Notes: generated by a model not told the origin, from the letters alone. 64,000 nucleotides of DNA from Sutcliffiella sp. FSL R7-0096 (GCF_038595065.1 NZ_CP152003.1:1468001-1532000), one strand, 5' to 3'; shown: positions 9,588 through 19,053, counted from the stretch's first letter. Program-made: numbers and translations.

Positions 9588-9636
9588 TATTGATTTCCGC
9601 ACTAGGCTTCGCTTTCGCCTATTGCTCCAATCAACA
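9588..9636 (-). repeat. Reduced form of the dispersed structured repeat
   Basis: Read on the minus strand it opens TTGATTGGAGC and closes GCGGAAATCAA. The two ends pair (TTGATT/AATCAA), an inner helix TAGGC/GCCTA follows, and the loop is only GAAAGCGAA. This corresponds to the outer helices of the larger copies with the central domain missing. It lies between the putative cvfB promoter and its start codon. Confidence 0.6.
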
Positions 9637-9712
9637 GCTAGGTTGCTGCAATAATCAACAGTATTCTTTAACTGAACCATATAATCATGCGTAAAAAGGA
9701 AGGTACATAATA

Positions 9713-10570
9713 ATGATGGAAACAGGTACGGTATTGGAATTGACGGTCGATCGCGAGACACCGCTTGGATATATGTTAACTGATGGGGAAGAGACCATTC
9801 TTCTTCACAAAAATGAAGCGACACGGGAATTAGGGGAAGATGAAACGGTAGAGGTATTCTTATATGCGGACCAAAAAAGCCGCATCACTGCAACGATGAC
9901 TATTCCAAAGGGGCTTAATGGCCCTGAGTGGATGGAAGTGGTGGAAGTGTTGCCAGGGCTTGGTGCATTCATCAATATTGGCATCGCAAAGGATGCCCTC
10001 ATTCCCGCAGATGATCTCCCAGTATTTGAGAAAATATGGCCCCAAGTTGGCGACCACCTCCTTTGCCGTGTGAAAACGGATCGCCGTGGCAAGCTGATAG
10101 GAAAGCTTGCTACACAGGATGTAATGCTCGACCGATCTATCAAAGCACCATCCAATATCCTGAACCAAAACATTCAAGGGACCATCTACCGTCTTTTAAA
10201 GGTCGGTAGCTACATGATTTCGAATGAGGGTTATGTAGGCTTCATCCATAACTCCGAACGTAAGGAAGAGCCTAGATTGGGTCAGGTGGTAGAAGGAAGA
10301 GTCATTGATTTGAAGGACGACGGGACGATCAATGTATCATTGTTGCCACGCAAACAGGAAGCCATGGGTGATGATGCACAAGTGATCATGGATTACTTGG
10401 AGCTTAGAGGCGGAGCGATGCCCTACAGCGATAAAAGTACACCTGAAGATATCAAGGACCAATTCAATATTAGCAAAGCGGCATTTAAACGTGCGATAGG
10501 TAAGCTGTTGAAACAGGGCTTGATTAGGCAGTCAGAGGGCTGGACATATAAGAAGGAAGAAGAGAATTAA
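9713..10570 (+). CDS. cvfB: S1-domain RNA-binding protein CvfB (YitL)
   Basis: A 285-residue cytoplasmic protein with several S1-like OB-fold modules (about residues 3-60, 65-135 and 148-210) and a C-terminal winged-helix region (about 222-280). Motifs such as LGAFINIGIAKDALIP and YVGFIHNSERKEEPRLGQVVEGRVI are those of CvfB/YitL. In Staphylococcus CvfB binds RNA and affects virulence-factor expression; in Bacillus its role is less clear. Start ATG 9713 follows AAAGGAAGG at nine bases; ATG 9716 is equally possible. Confidence 0.88.
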   Translation: MMETGTVLELTVDRETPLGYMLTDGEETILLHKNEATRELGEDETVEVFLYADQKSRITATMTIPKGLNGPEWMEVVEVLPGLGAFINIGIAKDALIPADDLPVFEKIWPQVGDHLLCRVKTDRRGKLIGKLATQDVMLDRSIKAPSNILNQNIQGTIYRLLKVGSYMISNEGYVGFIHNSERKEEPRLGQVVEGRVIDLKDDGTINVSLLPRKQEAMGDDAQVIMDYLELRGGAMPYSDKSTPEDIKDQFNISKAAFKRAIGKLLKQGLIRQSEGWTYKKEEEN

Positions 10571-10581
10571 ATTTGTTGACA

Positions 10582-10614
10582 TGAGAGCAGTTCACTTAGT
10601 GGGCTGCTTTCTTG
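10582..10614 (+). terminator. Terminator of cvfB
   Basis: AGCAGTTCAC pairs with GTGGGCTGCT (two wobbles), followed by TTTCTT. Confidence 0.6.
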
Positions 10615-10617
10615 ATA

Positions 10618-10649
10618 CAAAAAAAGCCGCTCCCTAAAAGAAGCGACTC
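10618..10649 (-). terminator. Terminator of the small DUF3941-like gene
   Basis: On the minus strand AGTCGCTTC pairs with GGAGCGGCT, followed by seven T. Confidence 0.65.
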
Positions 10650-10663
10650 CCAAACCTATGTCC

Positions 10664-10795
10664 CTACAAATGATCCGTCTTCTTAGAATACTGGCGTTCA
10701 CCCTTTTGCTCATTCTTCTCACGTTGCATGTTTTTTTCATGTCGTTTAGCATTGTTGTCTTTTGCTTTTTTGTCGTTATCGCTTGTGTGTGGCAT
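10664..10795 (-). CDS. Small hydrophilic protein, DUF3941-like
   Basis: A 43-residue, highly charged protein starting MPHTSDNDKKAKDNN and ending QYSKKTDHL. It is almost entirely polar, with no membrane segment. The sequence resembles the small DUF3941 proteins of Bacillaceae, whose function is unknown. It has an AAAGGGGTAGG ribosome site and its own terminator, which support it as a real gene despite its size. It is convergent with cvfB. Confidence 0.7.
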   Translation of the reverse strand: MPHTSDNDKKAKDNNAKRHEKNMQREKNEQKGERQYSKKTDHL

Positions 10796-10859
10796 AGAAA
10801 AACCTACCCCTTTCTTAGATGGATAGGAATAGGTTGTCCTTTCAATATGATGTTATGAG

Positions 10860-11723
10860 TTACGCTTTTTTCCCGTTTAGGAAGAATAAGGCGATGGTTC
10901 CTGGGCCAGCATGTGCACCAACTGCAGAACCGATAGAGGTGATGGTGAAGTCTTTACAATCACAAGCCTCAACAATCATTTCCTTCAATGCCTGCGCGGT
11001 TGCCAGGTCGTCTCCATGGCTTATTCCAATCCGTTGCCCTGCACTATTAAAACCGTTACGGTCCCGCATGACTTCTACCATCCTGCGCAAGACTTTCTTT
11101 CGGCCCCGGATTTTCTCCAAAGGAATTAATTTTCCATCTTCCATATGCAGTAAAGGTTTGATATTCAATAATCCCCCTACAAATGCAGAGGCTTTGCTTA
11201 CCCGGCCGCCGCGGGCCAAGTAATCCAGGTTGTCCACAGTGAACACATGCTCCATATGGGTGATGTCGTATTCAATGGAAGCCAATAGATCTTCCTTTGA
11301 GCTCCCGCCATTAGCCAGCTCAGCAGCTTTTTTGACGACAAGACCATACCCAAGCGATGCACACTTGGAATCGATGATAGTCAAGTCAAGTTCCGGGTAC
11401 TCCTCCATAACTTCCTTTTGCATGAGAACCGCTGTTTGATATGTACCTGATAATTCGGAAGAAAAAGCTACGTAAACGGCGGTTTCCTGTTTCACTGCCA
11501 CTTCAGTGAAAAGCTCTTTCATAAACACTGGCGAGGCTTGAGATGTCTTGACCACTTGTCCCTCGCGCATGGCATTATACACTTTGGATGAATCAATGGT
11601 GACCATATCCTCATATTCGGTCTCACCGAACAGGACTTTCAGAGGGATAAGGTCCACCTTTTCGTTAGTGAAAAACTCTTTCGGTAAGTCGCTGGCACTA
11701 TCTGCAAAAATTCTTATTGTCAT
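10860..11723 (-). CDS. yitS: DegV-family fatty-acid-binding protein (YitS)
   Basis: A 287-residue cytoplasmic DegV/EDD-fold protein. It shows the N-terminal DSASDLPKE motif, the FSSELSGTYQTA segment that binds the lipid carboxylate, IDSKCASLGYGL, VDNLDYLARGGRVSKA and the C-terminal HAGPGTIALFF. DegV (FakB-type) proteins carry a bound fatty acid and present it to a kinase for phospholipid synthesis. The position next to yitT matches yitS of B. subtilis. ATG 11723 has GAAGGTGA upstream. Confidence 0.88.
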   Translation of the reverse strand: MTIRIFADSASDLPKEFFTNEKVDLIPLKVLFGETEYEDMVTIDSSKVYNAMREGQVVKTSQASPVFMKELFTEVAVKQETAVYVAFSSELSGTYQTAVLMQKEVMEEYPELDLTIIDSKCASLGYGLVVKKAAELANGGSSKEDLLASIEYDITHMEHVFTVDNLDYLARGGRVSKASAFVGGLLNIKPLLHMEDGKLIPLEKIRGRKKVLRRMVEVMRDRNGFNSAGQRIGISHGDDLATAQALKEMIVEACDCKDFTITSIGSAVGAHAGPGTIALFFLNGKKA

Positions 11724-11936
11724 AAGGTCACCTTCTTTATTATACTAACAAGCATGGGTTAAGCTGTACGTGAAAAACTGACGATCCTTCCATTAGAGGA
11801 ATAATGCTCCTTTTTTCAAGTTTACCTATTAATGAACCACTCTTCAAGAAAAGAAAACAAGTTTATCGTTTCAGAAGGGTAAAAAGAGGAAAAATACATA
11901 AAATAAGGCAATAGGCTGTTAGGAGGTTTTGGCCAA

Positions 11937-12782
11937 ATGGATGTACTACAACATATAAAAAAGGTGCTTATTGTATTAGTGGGAGCATTTTTAAATGCGA
12001 TTGCAATGAATTTCTTTTTGATTCCGGCGGATGTTTACGCTAGCGGGTTCACTGGTGTTTCCCAGCTGATTTTCCGTATTTCTGAGGATTTTCTGCCTTT
12101 TACGATATCCACGGGTATTACATTATTGCTTTTGAATATTCCCGTTACGATTTTAGCATGGAAGAAGGTAGGGCGGTCTTTTACCATTTATAGTTTCTTA
12201 AGTGTATTCCTTATGTCGTTCTTCTTGGAAGTTGTACCGATTTATTCATTCAATAATGATATTTTGCTTAACGCCGTATTCGGTGGTGTCATTGCAGCTG
12301 TTGGTGTCGGACTGACGCTTAAGTGGGGGGCATCCACAGGTGGATTGGATATCATCGCCATGATTTTATCAAGAATGAAGGACAAGCCTGTAGGAACATA
12401 CTTCTTTGCCTTAAATGCAGTGATCATTGTGACAGCAGGACTTGTATTTGGTTGGGAAAAAGCGTTGTATACCCTTGTGACCCTTTACGCATCCACTCGT
12501 GTCATTGACGCGATCCATACTCGTCATGAAAAGCTGACTGCGATGATTGTGACGAAAGAGGGGCAAGCGGTGAAGGAAGCCATTCATGCGAAAATGGTAC
12601 GTGGTATTACATCAGTTCCGGCACGGGGGGCATTTACTGGGGAAGATAAGGAGATGCTGATGATTGTTATCACCCGTTATGAAATGTATGATCTGGAGCG
12701 GATTTTAAAGGAAGCGGATCCGAATGCGTTTACTAATATTGTGCAGACGGCCGGTATTTTTGGCTTTTTCCGGAAGGATTAA
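11937..12782 (+). CDS. yitT: YitT-family membrane protein
   Basis: A 281-residue protein with about five to six N-terminal membrane segments (residues 8-195, the YitT/DUF161 module with FLIPADVYASGFTGVSQLI) and a C-terminal soluble DUF2179 domain (about 200-275) ending IVQTAGIFGFFRKD. The family is widespread in Firmicutes and its transport or signalling role is unknown. TAGGAGG precedes the ATG. Followed not by a clear terminator but by a copy of the dispersed repeat. Confidence 0.88.
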   Translation: MDVLQHIKKVLIVLVGAFLNAIAMNFFLIPADVYASGFTGVSQLIFRISEDFLPFTISTGITLLLLNIPVTILAWKKVGRSFTIYSFLSVFLMSFFLEVVPIYSFNNDILLNAVFGGVIAAVGVGLTLKWGASTGGLDIIAMILSRMKDKPVGTYFFALNAVIIVTAGLVFGWEKALYTLVTLYASTRVIDAIHTRHEKLTAMIVTKEGQAVKEAIHAKMVRGITSVPARGAFTGEDKEMLMIVITRYEMYDLERILKEADPNAFTNIVQTAGIFGFFRKD

Positions 12783-12799
12783 TTTGTTCTCTTTACTCC

Positions 12800-12912
12800 T
12801 GTTCGATTACGTTCCGGTGGTTTGCTTTCCGCGGGGCGGAGCTTGAGCATCCTCACAACGCTTTAGGGGGCTACCTCCCGCCGGAGTCAAACGACCTGCA
12901 CTACAAGGAACA
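12800..12912 (-). repeat. Dispersed structured repeat, copy 1
   Basis: Reads in the minus direction: GACTCCGGCGGGAGG, then AGCGTTGTGAGGATGCTC, then CGCCCCGCGGAAAGC. The inner arms GTTTG and CAAAC are complementary, as are the outermost TGTTC and GAACA. It sits between yitT and the convergent DUF3813-like gene. Confidence 0.75.
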
Positions 12913-12948
12913 AGGGATTAACGATGCTAGTAGAACCATCTATATGTA

Positions 12949-12985
12949 CAAAAACAGCGCATAGCCTAATGGCCGTGCGCTGTTT
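12949..12985 (-). terminator. Terminator of the DUF3813-like gene
   Basis: AAACAGCGCATAGCC pairs with GGCCGTGCGCTGTTT; on the minus strand a T run follows. Confidence 0.65.
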
Positions 12986-12990
12986 GCGTG

Positions 12991-13227
12991 TTACTTATCT
13001 TGCTGACTGTTGAAAAGTTCTTCCTGCAATTCCCTAAGCTGAACTTTTTCGGCTTCAGTGGAGTTTGCATAAGCGGAGGATAATGCGTTTTTGGCAACAC
13101 TCATCGAATTCGAATCGACTTCCGATGAATAATCATGTGTGTTGTTATGTTCAGGTGCAGAATCATGCTTGCCCTTTACCGCATTTTTGACGGCTTCACG
13201 AGCGGATTGGAATAATTGGTTTCCCAT
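12991..13227 (-). CDS. Small DUF3813-like protein (YitR-like)
   Basis: A 78-residue hydrophilic protein starting MGNQLFQSAREAVKNAVKG and rich in S, N, E and A, with no membrane segment. Its N-terminus and its position near yitS/yitT suggest the DUF3813 family to which B. subtilis YitR belongs; its function is unknown. It starts three bases after the stop of the upstream small gene, so the two form a unit. Confidence 0.6.
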   Translation of the reverse strand: MGNQLFQSAREAVKNAVKGKHDSAPEHNNTHDYSSEVDSNSMSVAKNALSSAYANSTEAEKVQLRELQEELFNSQQDK

Positions 13228-13229
13228 GA

Positions 13230-13382
13230 TTATATCCCTCCAAGAGAATTGAGTTCTGCTTGATGTGCTTTGCGCTCTTCTGCTTGTTCCATCGTCAAGT
13301 GATAAGGGATTTGTTGGTCATGAAGCTGTACAGAATTTTTACCCTGCTGAACAAAACGTTTTGATTTGCTGCTTCTACCCAT
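13230..13382 (-). CDS. Small basic hypothetical protein
   Basis: A 50-residue polar protein (MGRSSKSKRFVQQGKNSVQ...). I do not recognise a family. ATG 13382 follows an AAAAGGGGGGG ribosome site at eight bases, better than the longer frame from 13412. It is just upstream of the DUF3813-like gene with a two-base gap, implying co-expression. The basic N-terminus and small size recall Bacillus spore-associated small proteins, but that is only an impression. Confidence 0.6.
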   Translation of the reverse strand: MGRSSKSKRFVQQGKNSVQLHDQQIPYHLTMEQAEERKAHQAELNSLGGI

Positions 13383-13472
13383 TATGAAAGCCCCCCTTTT
13401 CAAATCGGACAATCACTTGCCCACTATGTAGTCTAAGTAAAAAAGGTTCTTTCTATAAGGGCAAATATTGGT

Positions 13473-14282
13473 CTAAAGGTTCAGCTTTTTCTCTAGGAAC
13501 ACGGCAATTCCATCTTCTTCATTGCTTAGCGTGATTTCATTGGCTTTGCCTTTCAGCCCATCGATGGCATTGCCCATGGCAACACCAGTTCCTGCATACT
13601 CAATCATTTCATAATCGTTATCCTCGTCACCAAAAGCGATGATATTTTCCTTTGGAATATTATAATGCGCGGCGACCCTTTTTAATCCAACGGCTTTGTT
13701 CATTCCTGTGCGAACAAGCTCAATGACATGCCAAGGTGCAGCCCAACGTCTGTGATCGATCACTTCGGCATGTACGTCAGATAAGTACTTCCTGATTTTT
13801 GGCACTTCTTCTTCGCTTGCATGGATAAGGATACATGTTGGATCCCTTTTTAACACTTGTCTAAGATCACCTGTTTCAATCTTTGGGTTGCCAAAGCCGA
13901 AGATATCCAATAGCTTTTCATCATGAAAATGAAAATAAACATCATCCATCACTTCGGCCAGGATATTATGTATTTTGTATTTTTCGCTTACTTCGATGAT
14001 TTCTTTTACTGTATCAATGGAAAGGGGCTCATGATAAACTCCCCAATCATCATTGCCAGGATAATGCACAAATGCACCGTTAAAGTTCACGATGGGAGAA
14101 GTAAGGTTCATTTCTTCATAATACATGATGCTCGCACGGTAAGGTCTTCCGGTCGCTATTACTACCTCATGTCCTTGATCCATCGCTTTTTGAATAGCCA
14201 ATTTGTTGCGTTTGGAGATTCTTTTGTCATCAGTTAGCAAAGTCCCGTCTAAGTCTACGGCAATCAGATGTTTTTCCACCAT
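13473..14282 (-). CDS. yitU: Cof-type HAD phosphatase (YitU)
   Basis: A 269-residue HAD-superfamily hydrolase of the Cof/IIB subfamily. Motif I is VDLDGTLLTDD with two aspartates, motif II ATGRP, the conserved lysine lies in GMNKAVGLKRV, and motif IV is FGDEDND near the C-terminus; the cap domain lies between about 85 and 190. Such enzymes dephosphorylate small phosphorylated metabolites (FMN precursors, sugar phosphates) in the cytoplasm. The name YitU rests on synteny with yitT and yitV. Confidence 0.85.
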   Translation of the reverse strand: MVEKHLIAVDLDGTLLTDDKRISKRNKLAIQKAMDQGHEVVIATGRPYRASIMYYEEMNLTSPIVNFNGAFVHYPGNDDWGVYHEPLSIDTVKEIIEVSEKYKIHNILAEVMDDVYFHFHDEKLLDIFGFGNPKIETGDLRQVLKRDPTCILIHASEEEVPKIRKYLSDVHAEVIDHRRWAAPWHVIELVRTGMNKAVGLKRVAAHYNIPKENIIAFGDEDNDYEMIEYAGTGVAMGNAIDGLKGKANEITLSNEEDGIAVFLEKKLNL

Positions 14283-14423
14283 ATCATAACTCCTTTTTTC
14301 CTACATAAAAAATATTCCTATTTCAAGTGTAACCTTTTTTAATTTTGCTTGTCTACATGATAAACTAGACAGGACTAGATTGAATAGGAAAAATGAGGTA
14401 AAAATAGGTCAGGGGGAAGTACA

Positions 14424-15236
14424 ATGATTAATGTTGTCAAACAGAAAGCGGGAGCGGTTTCTTATCTTCATGTCTGTGATGCACAATCCTTTTCAAAAGC
14501 GAAACCTACTGTTATCTTTATACATGGGTTTCAAAGTGTGAAGGAGAATAATCTGCACTATGCCTACCTTTTAGCAGAAAAGGGATTTCGGGTAATCCTT
14601 CCAGACTGTATTCATCATGGAGATCGGGACAGCGGGCTGAAGAATCACGAAATGATGCAGGCGTTCTGGGAAATTGTCATCCAAACTGTCCATGAAATAG
14701 ATATTCTAAAAGGATATCTGGTTGAAGCAGGTTTAACGAAGGAGACGGATATCGGTATTGCAGGTACTTCCATGGGTGGAATTGTGACTTTCGGTGCATT
14801 GAAAAGATATCCGTGGATAAAAGCGGCAGTCAGTTTGATGGGATGTCCAAATTATCGTGACTTTGCACGTTATAAAGTTGATAAATTCCTTGAAGCTGGA
14901 TTTGTGTTACCTTTTGATGAAATGCAGTTAGAATCATACTTTGCAAAACTAGATCCATATGATTTAGCCAACGATCCAGCCACCCTAAATGAAAGACCTT
15001 TGTTATGTTGGCACGGAAAACAGGACAAAGAGGTTCCGATTGATCCGCTACTGACGTTTGTAAAAGCGAATAAGGGTTATTATAAAAGTAAACCGAATAA
15101 TATTAAGGTACTCATAGATGAGCATTCTGATCATAAGGTAAGCAGGGAAGGTGTATTGGCCACCGTGGATTGGTTTGCAGAGTATCTTCTAGAAAGTGAA
15201 AAGGAGAGATATCATGCAGGAAGCACTAAAAGATAA
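14424..15236 (+). CDS. yitV: Alpha/beta-hydrolase esterase (YitV)
   Basis: A 270-residue serine hydrolase with oxyanion-loop motif IHGFQSVKENN, nucleophile elbow GTSMGG (about residue 117) and a late DEHSDHKVS segment supplying the histidine. Full length for the YitV family of putative cytoplasmic esterases. AGGGGGAAG precedes the ATG. Its last 23 bases overlap the start of yitW, which indicates translational coupling to the iron-sulfur-related gene. Confidence 0.85.
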   Translation: MINVVKQKAGAVSYLHVCDAQSFSKAKPTVIFIHGFQSVKENNLHYAYLLAEKGFRVILPDCIHHGDRDSGLKNHEMMQAFWEIVIQTVHEIDILKGYLVEAGLTKETDIGIAGTSMGGIVTFGALKRYPWIKAAVSLMGCPNYRDFARYKVDKFLEAGFVLPFDEMQLESYFAKLDPYDLANDPATLNERPLLCWHGKQDKEVPIDPLLTFVKANKGYYKSKPNNIKVLIDEHSDHKVSREGVLATVDWFAEYLLESEKERYHAGSTKR

Positions 15237-15525
15237 AGTGATGGAAATATTAGAGGAAGTGGAGGATCCGGAGCTTGGTGTCGATATAGTAAACCTTGGT
15301 CTGGTATATGATGTGGAAATTGATGCATCCAACAATGTGGATATTACCATGACATTGACCTCCATTGGCTGTCCGCTTGCAGGGGAAATTGTCGAGGACG
15401 TCAAAAAAAAGCTTGCACCAATGGAAGAAATCAATGATGTGGACGTTAACATCACGTTCAACCCGCCATGGAGCAAAGACCGAATGTCCCGCCTTGCAAA
15501 AATTGCATTGAACGTTACAGATTAA
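15214..15525 (+). CDS. yitW: MIP18/PaaD-like iron-sulfur assembly protein (YitW)
   Basis: A 103-residue DUF59-domain protein: DPELGVDIVNLGLVYDVEID and TMTLTSIGCPLAGEIVEDV, with the conserved cysteine, then FNPPWSKDRMS. This is the SufT/PaaD-like family that assists maturation of iron-sulfur proteins. I start at ATG 15214, seven bases after AAGGAGAG; the frame continues upstream to 15196 inside yitV without its own ribosome site. It overlaps yitV by 23 bases. Confidence 0.88.
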   Translation: MQEALKDKVMEILEEVEDPELGVDIVNLGLVYDVEIDASNNVDITMTLTSIGCPLAGEIVEDVKKKLAPMEEINDVDVNITFNPPWSKDRMSRLAKIALNVTD

Positions 15526-15560
15526 AAAATACATAAAAGAGTGAGAGGGGAGAAAGAAGC

Positions 15561-15899
15561 ATGAAAAACAAAGTGATTCTTGTCAGTTCCAATCGGCTAG
15601 GTAAAGGGGATGAAGCCTTAGGGGAAAGTGTCCTGGAAACATTTTTCACTATTCTGAAGCAACGTGAAGAAAAGCCAGCTGCAATTTTTCTTATGAATAC
15701 AGGAGTCTACACATTGACAGAGGATTCACTTGTTTCCGTGCACCTGAAAGAGATTCATGAATCAGGTGTCCATGTCTATGCATGCAAGACATGCGTAGAC
15801 CACTATGAAGTCGAACAGAGGCTTATTGGCGGCGAAATTAGCGGGATGAAACACTTCATTGATCTTGCAACAAAGCATGAAGTCCTGACAATTGCTTAA
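15561..15899 (+). CDS. DsrE/YedF-like sulfur-relay protein
   Basis: A 112-residue DsrE-fold protein (VILVSSNRLGKGDEALGESVLETFF ... IFLMNTGVYTL ... YACKTCVDHYEVEQRL). It corresponds to the C-terminal domain of YedF, which in other bacteria is fused to a TusA-like domain and linked to selenium or sulfur metabolism. Here the TusA part is absent. A CKTC pair (about residue 78) could carry a persulfide. It lies 35 bases after yitW with a GAGAGGGGAG ribosome site and probably shares its transcript. Confidence 0.75.
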   Translation: MKNKVILVSSNRLGKGDEALGESVLETFFTILKQREEKPAAIFLMNTGVYTLTEDSLVSVHLKEIHESGVHVYACKTCVDHYEVEQRLIGGEISGMKHFIDLATKHEVLTIA

Positions 15900-16036
15900 T
15901 AATGGATTCCCCACCGAACCTTAGATACGGTCATGAAAACCCCATATTTGGGAATGATAGTAGTGAGATATAAAGATCTCAATGCACATACTGTCTGCCT
16001 AAATGGTATATCATGATCTGTATAGGAGGGAATCGT

Positions 16037-16216
16037 ATGGGCCAGAATCAACAATTCAGACCGGGACAAAAAGCGCCTAATAACGGCATCTATTTGGAAA
16101 TCGGGGAGACTGGCAGTGGTGTTAAGAATCCTCAGAAGGTCAACCTGAAAGCTGGGGACACATTTCCCGAAACCTCCAATCATAACCGACTTTGGGCAAA
16201 GAAACGCCGTCCGTAA
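16037..16216 (+). CDS. yjzC: YjzC-family small protein
   Basis: A 59-residue basic, glycine/proline-rich protein with FRPGQKAPNNGIYLEIGETG and VNLKAGDTFPET, as in the conserved YjzC family of Bacillus, whose function is unknown. ATG 16037 follows ATAGGAGGG at six bases. A strong terminator follows. Confidence 0.8.
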   Translation: MGQNQQFRPGQKAPNNGIYLEIGETGSGVKNPQKVNLKAGDTFPETSNHNRLWAKKRRP

Positions 16217-16223
16217 TTGATAA

Positions 16224-16255
16224 GGTCATCCTCTTACTGGAGGGTGGCTTTTTTG
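16224..16255 (+). terminator. Terminator of yjzC
   Basis: GTCATCCTC pairs with GGAGGGTGGC (wobbles), then TTTTTT. Confidence 0.65.
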
Positions 16256-16408
16256 GATAGACTTGATGGAAACTTTTTTTAGAGTTGATTCGTAAAGAGA
16301 TATGAAGAAAAAATTAACCAGGAATGTGTATGATCCCCAAGCTCAAGATTTGGGCTAACCAAAGAATCGTTCTAAAATAAACTCACCTACCAAAAGGAGT
16401 GATACTAA

Positions 16409-19000
16409 ATGAACATCAACCAAATGACTACCAAGTTACAAGAAGCAATCGTAATGGCAAAGAGTCTTGCGGAAGAAATGAATCATCAGCAAATAGAGCA
16501 TGAACACCTTCTTCAAGCATTGCTTCAGCAACATGAAGGACTTGCCGAAAGAGTGTTGCAAAAGCTGAAGGTAGATCATCAATCACTTCAAAATGACTTA
16601 AAGCATCTACTTAGAGCAAAGCCTGAAGTAAGCGGCGCAACAAGTGATGCATATATAAGCAATCAACTGAACCAAACTTTCAAAAAAGCTGATGAATGGA
16701 AAAATGAATGGGAGGATGATTTTCTCTCCGTCGAACATATTCTTCTTGCTCTTTTCCATCAAAACAGCACGAGCCATCAATTAAAAAAGTTAAGTAATAC
16801 ATACAATCTCAATGAAGCATATTTACAGCAAGCCATACAGGAAATAAGGGGGAACCAGAAAGTGACTTCTAAAGAACCGGAATCTACATACGAAGCGTTA
16901 AAGAAATATGGAAGGGACTTGATTGAAGAGGTGAAAAGCGGCAAGCTTGATCCGGTTATCGGTAGAGATCAGGAAATCCGCAGGGTAATCAGAATCCTCT
17001 CCAGAAAGACAAAGAACAACCCTGTCCTTATCGGTGAACCAGGTGTTGGAAAAACGGCTATAGTGGAAGGATTGGCGCAGCGTATCGTGAGGAAGGATGT
17101 TCCAGATGGACTTAAGGACAAAACAATATTCTCCCTTGATCTTAGCTCGCTGGTGGCAGGCGCCAAATACAGGGGGGAGTTTGAAGAAAGATTGAAAGCC
17201 GTTCTGCAGGAAATCAAAAAAAGTGAAGGGCAGATCCTGCTTTTCATTGATGAACTTCACACAATTGTGGGTGCCGGTAAGACGGAAGGTTCAATGGATG
17301 CAGGGAATATGCTCAAACCGATGCTTGCCCGTGGGGAACTGCACTGCATTGGGGCCACTACCTTAAATGAGCACAGACAATATATCGAAAAAGATCCGGC
17401 TTTGGAGCGCCGTTTCCAACAGGTTCTTGTCCAAGAACCGACGGTAGAGGACACCATTTCCATTTTAAGAGGCCTTAAAGACCGCTTTGAGATCCATCAT
17501 GGTGTGAACATACATGACCGTGCCATCGTATCTGCCGCAGTTTTATCCAACCGGTACATTTCAGAACGTTTTTTACCGGATAAGGCAATTGACCTTGTGG
17601 ACGAAGCATGTGCCATGATCCGAACGGAAATAGATTCAATGCCATCTGAATTGGATGAAGTGACGAGAAGGGTGATGCAGCTGGAAATTGAAGAAGCTGC
17701 CATGAAGAAAGAGAAGGATCAAGCAAGCAAAGAAAGACTCATTCAGCTCCAAAAAGAATTGGCCAATCTCAAAGAACAGGCTGCCGCTATGAAGGCTCAA
17801 TGGCAGCTGGAGAAAGATGATATTCAATTAGTCAGAGTGAAACGGGAGGAGTTGGAGAAGTCCAAGCGTGATTTGGAAACGGCGGAAAACAATTATGATT
17901 TAAACAAAGCCGCAGAACTTAGGCATGGAAAAATACCAAGCCTTGAAAAAGAGCTATCACAATTGGAGGAAAAGGCTAAGCAGAAAAAAGAAACAAACCA
18001 GCTCCTACGCGAAGAGGTAACAGAAGAAGAAATTGCTGGCATTGTGGCAAAGTGGACAGGCATACCTGTTACAAAGCTTGTGGAAGGAGAAAGAGAAAAG
18101 CTATTGAAGCTGGAGGAAATCCTGCATGAAAGAGTTGTAGGGCAGGAAGAAGCAGTACAGCTTGTTTCCGAGGCGGTCATCCGTGCAAGAGCAGGTATCA
18201 AGGATCCAAATCGTCCGATCGGTTCCTTCATCTTTCTTGGACCTACAGGTGTCGGGAAAACAGAGCTTGCCAGAGCGCTTGCTCAATCCCTTTTTGATAG
18301 TGAGGAGCAGATTATCCGGATTGACATGTCCGAGTATATGGAGAAACACGCGGTATCAAGGCTGATCGGAGCGCCCCCAGGGTATGTTGGCTACGAAGAA
18401 GGGGGGCAGCTTACAGAAGCGGTAAGAAGGAAGCCATATTCCGTCGTCTTGTTGGATGAAGTGGAAAAAGCCCATCCGGAAGTATTTAATATCCTGCTAC
18501 AAATGTTGGATGATGGCAGAATAACGGACGCACAAGGAAAGACGGTCGATTTTAAAAATACTGTTATCATCATGACCTCCAACATCGGTTCACCCATCTT
18601 ACTGGAAAATACGGAGGATGTCATTTCGGAGGAAGCTAAAGAAAAAGTGCTTCAACAGTTACGAAATCATTTCAGACCTGAATTATTAAACCGGATTGAT
18701 GATACTGTTATCTTTTCACCATTATCCAAAAATCAGATCGGTCTTATTGTGGAAAAGTTAATCAAGGATTTACAGAAACGATTAGAAGACAAGCACCTAA
18801 CATTACATCTTACAGAAGATGCGAAGATCTTTATTGCTGACAATGCCTATGATCCTGTTTATGGAGCCAGACCGTTGAAGAGGTTCATTCAAAAACACAT
18901 GGAAACCCTTATTGCAAAGGAAATAATAAAAGGTACCATCCAAGATTTTCAAGAAATAATTATCAAGGTGAAAGAAGGAAAACTCGTGATCGGTGACTAA
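16409..19000 (+). CDS. clpB: Disaggregating chaperone ClpB
   Basis: An 863-residue AAA+ protein that, with DnaK, pulls polypeptides out of aggregates. It has the double-repeat Clp N domain (about 1-145), the first AAA module with Walker A GEPGVGKT (about 209), a long coiled-coil middle domain (about 400-530) that separates ClpB from ClpA/ClpC, the second AAA module with GPTGVGKT (about 611), and the arginine finger and D2-small domain up to 860. It lacks the IGF/IGL loop expected of ClpP partners as far as I can see. AAAAGGAGTG precedes the ATG. I see neither a CIRCE element nor a clear CtsR heptad repeat in the 150 bases upstream. B. subtilis lacks clpB, so its presence separates this genome from that species. 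Confidence 0.95.
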   Translation: MNINQMTTKLQEAIVMAKSLAEEMNHQQIEHEHLLQALLQQHEGLAERVLQKLKVDHQSLQNDLKHLLRAKPEVSGATSDAYISNQLNQTFKKADEWKNEWEDDFLSVEHILLALFHQNSTSHQLKKLSNTYNLNEAYLQQAIQEIRGNQKVTSKEPESTYEALKKYGRDLIEEVKSGKLDPVIGRDQEIRRVIRILSRKTKNNPVLIGEPGVGKTAIVEGLAQRIVRKDVPDGLKDKTIFSLDLSSLVAGAKYRGEFEERLKAVLQEIKKSEGQILLFIDELHTIVGAGKTEGSMDAGNMLKPMLARGELHCIGATTLNEHRQYIEKDPALERRFQQVLVQEPTVEDTISILRGLKDRFEIHHGVNIHDRAIVSAAVLSNRYISERFLPDKAIDLVDEACAMIRTEIDSMPSELDEVTRRVMQLEIEEAAMKKEKDQASKERLIQLQKELANLKEQAAAMKAQWQLEKDDIQLVRVKREELEKSKRDLETAENNYDLNKAAELRHGKIPSLEKELSQLEEKAKQKKETNQLLREEVTEEEIAGIVAKWTGIPVTKLVEGEREKLLKLEEILHERVVGQEEAVQLVSEAVIRARAGIKDPNRPIGSFIFLGPTGVGKTELARALAQSLFDSEEQIIRIDMSEYMEKHAVSRLIGAPPGYVGYEEGGQLTEAVRRKPYSVVLLDEVEKAHPEVFNILLQMLDDGRITDAQGKTVDFKNTVIIMTSNIGSPILLENTEDVISEEAKEKVLQQLRNHFRPELLNRIDDTVIFSPLSKNQIGLIVEKLIKDLQKRLEDKHLTLHLTEDAKIFIADNAYDPVYGARPLKRFIQKHMETLIAKEIIKGTIQDFQEIIIKVKEGKLVIGD

Positions 19001-19012
19001 TAAATATAAAGA

Positions 19013-19053
19013 CAAAAAAAAGAACTTGTCCCTGGGGAGCAAGTTCTTTTTTC
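19013..19053. terminator. Bidirectional terminator between clpB and yjzD
   Basis: AAGAACTTG and CAAGTTCTT form a stem flanked by A and T runs, serving the two convergent genes. Confidence 0.75.

Noticed and set aside
16260-16408. CIRCE or CtsR operator in front of clpB
   Set aside because: Neither the TTAGCACTC inverted repeat nor a GGTCAAA-type direct repeat is present; only a short CCCAA/TTGGG inverted repeat is visible.
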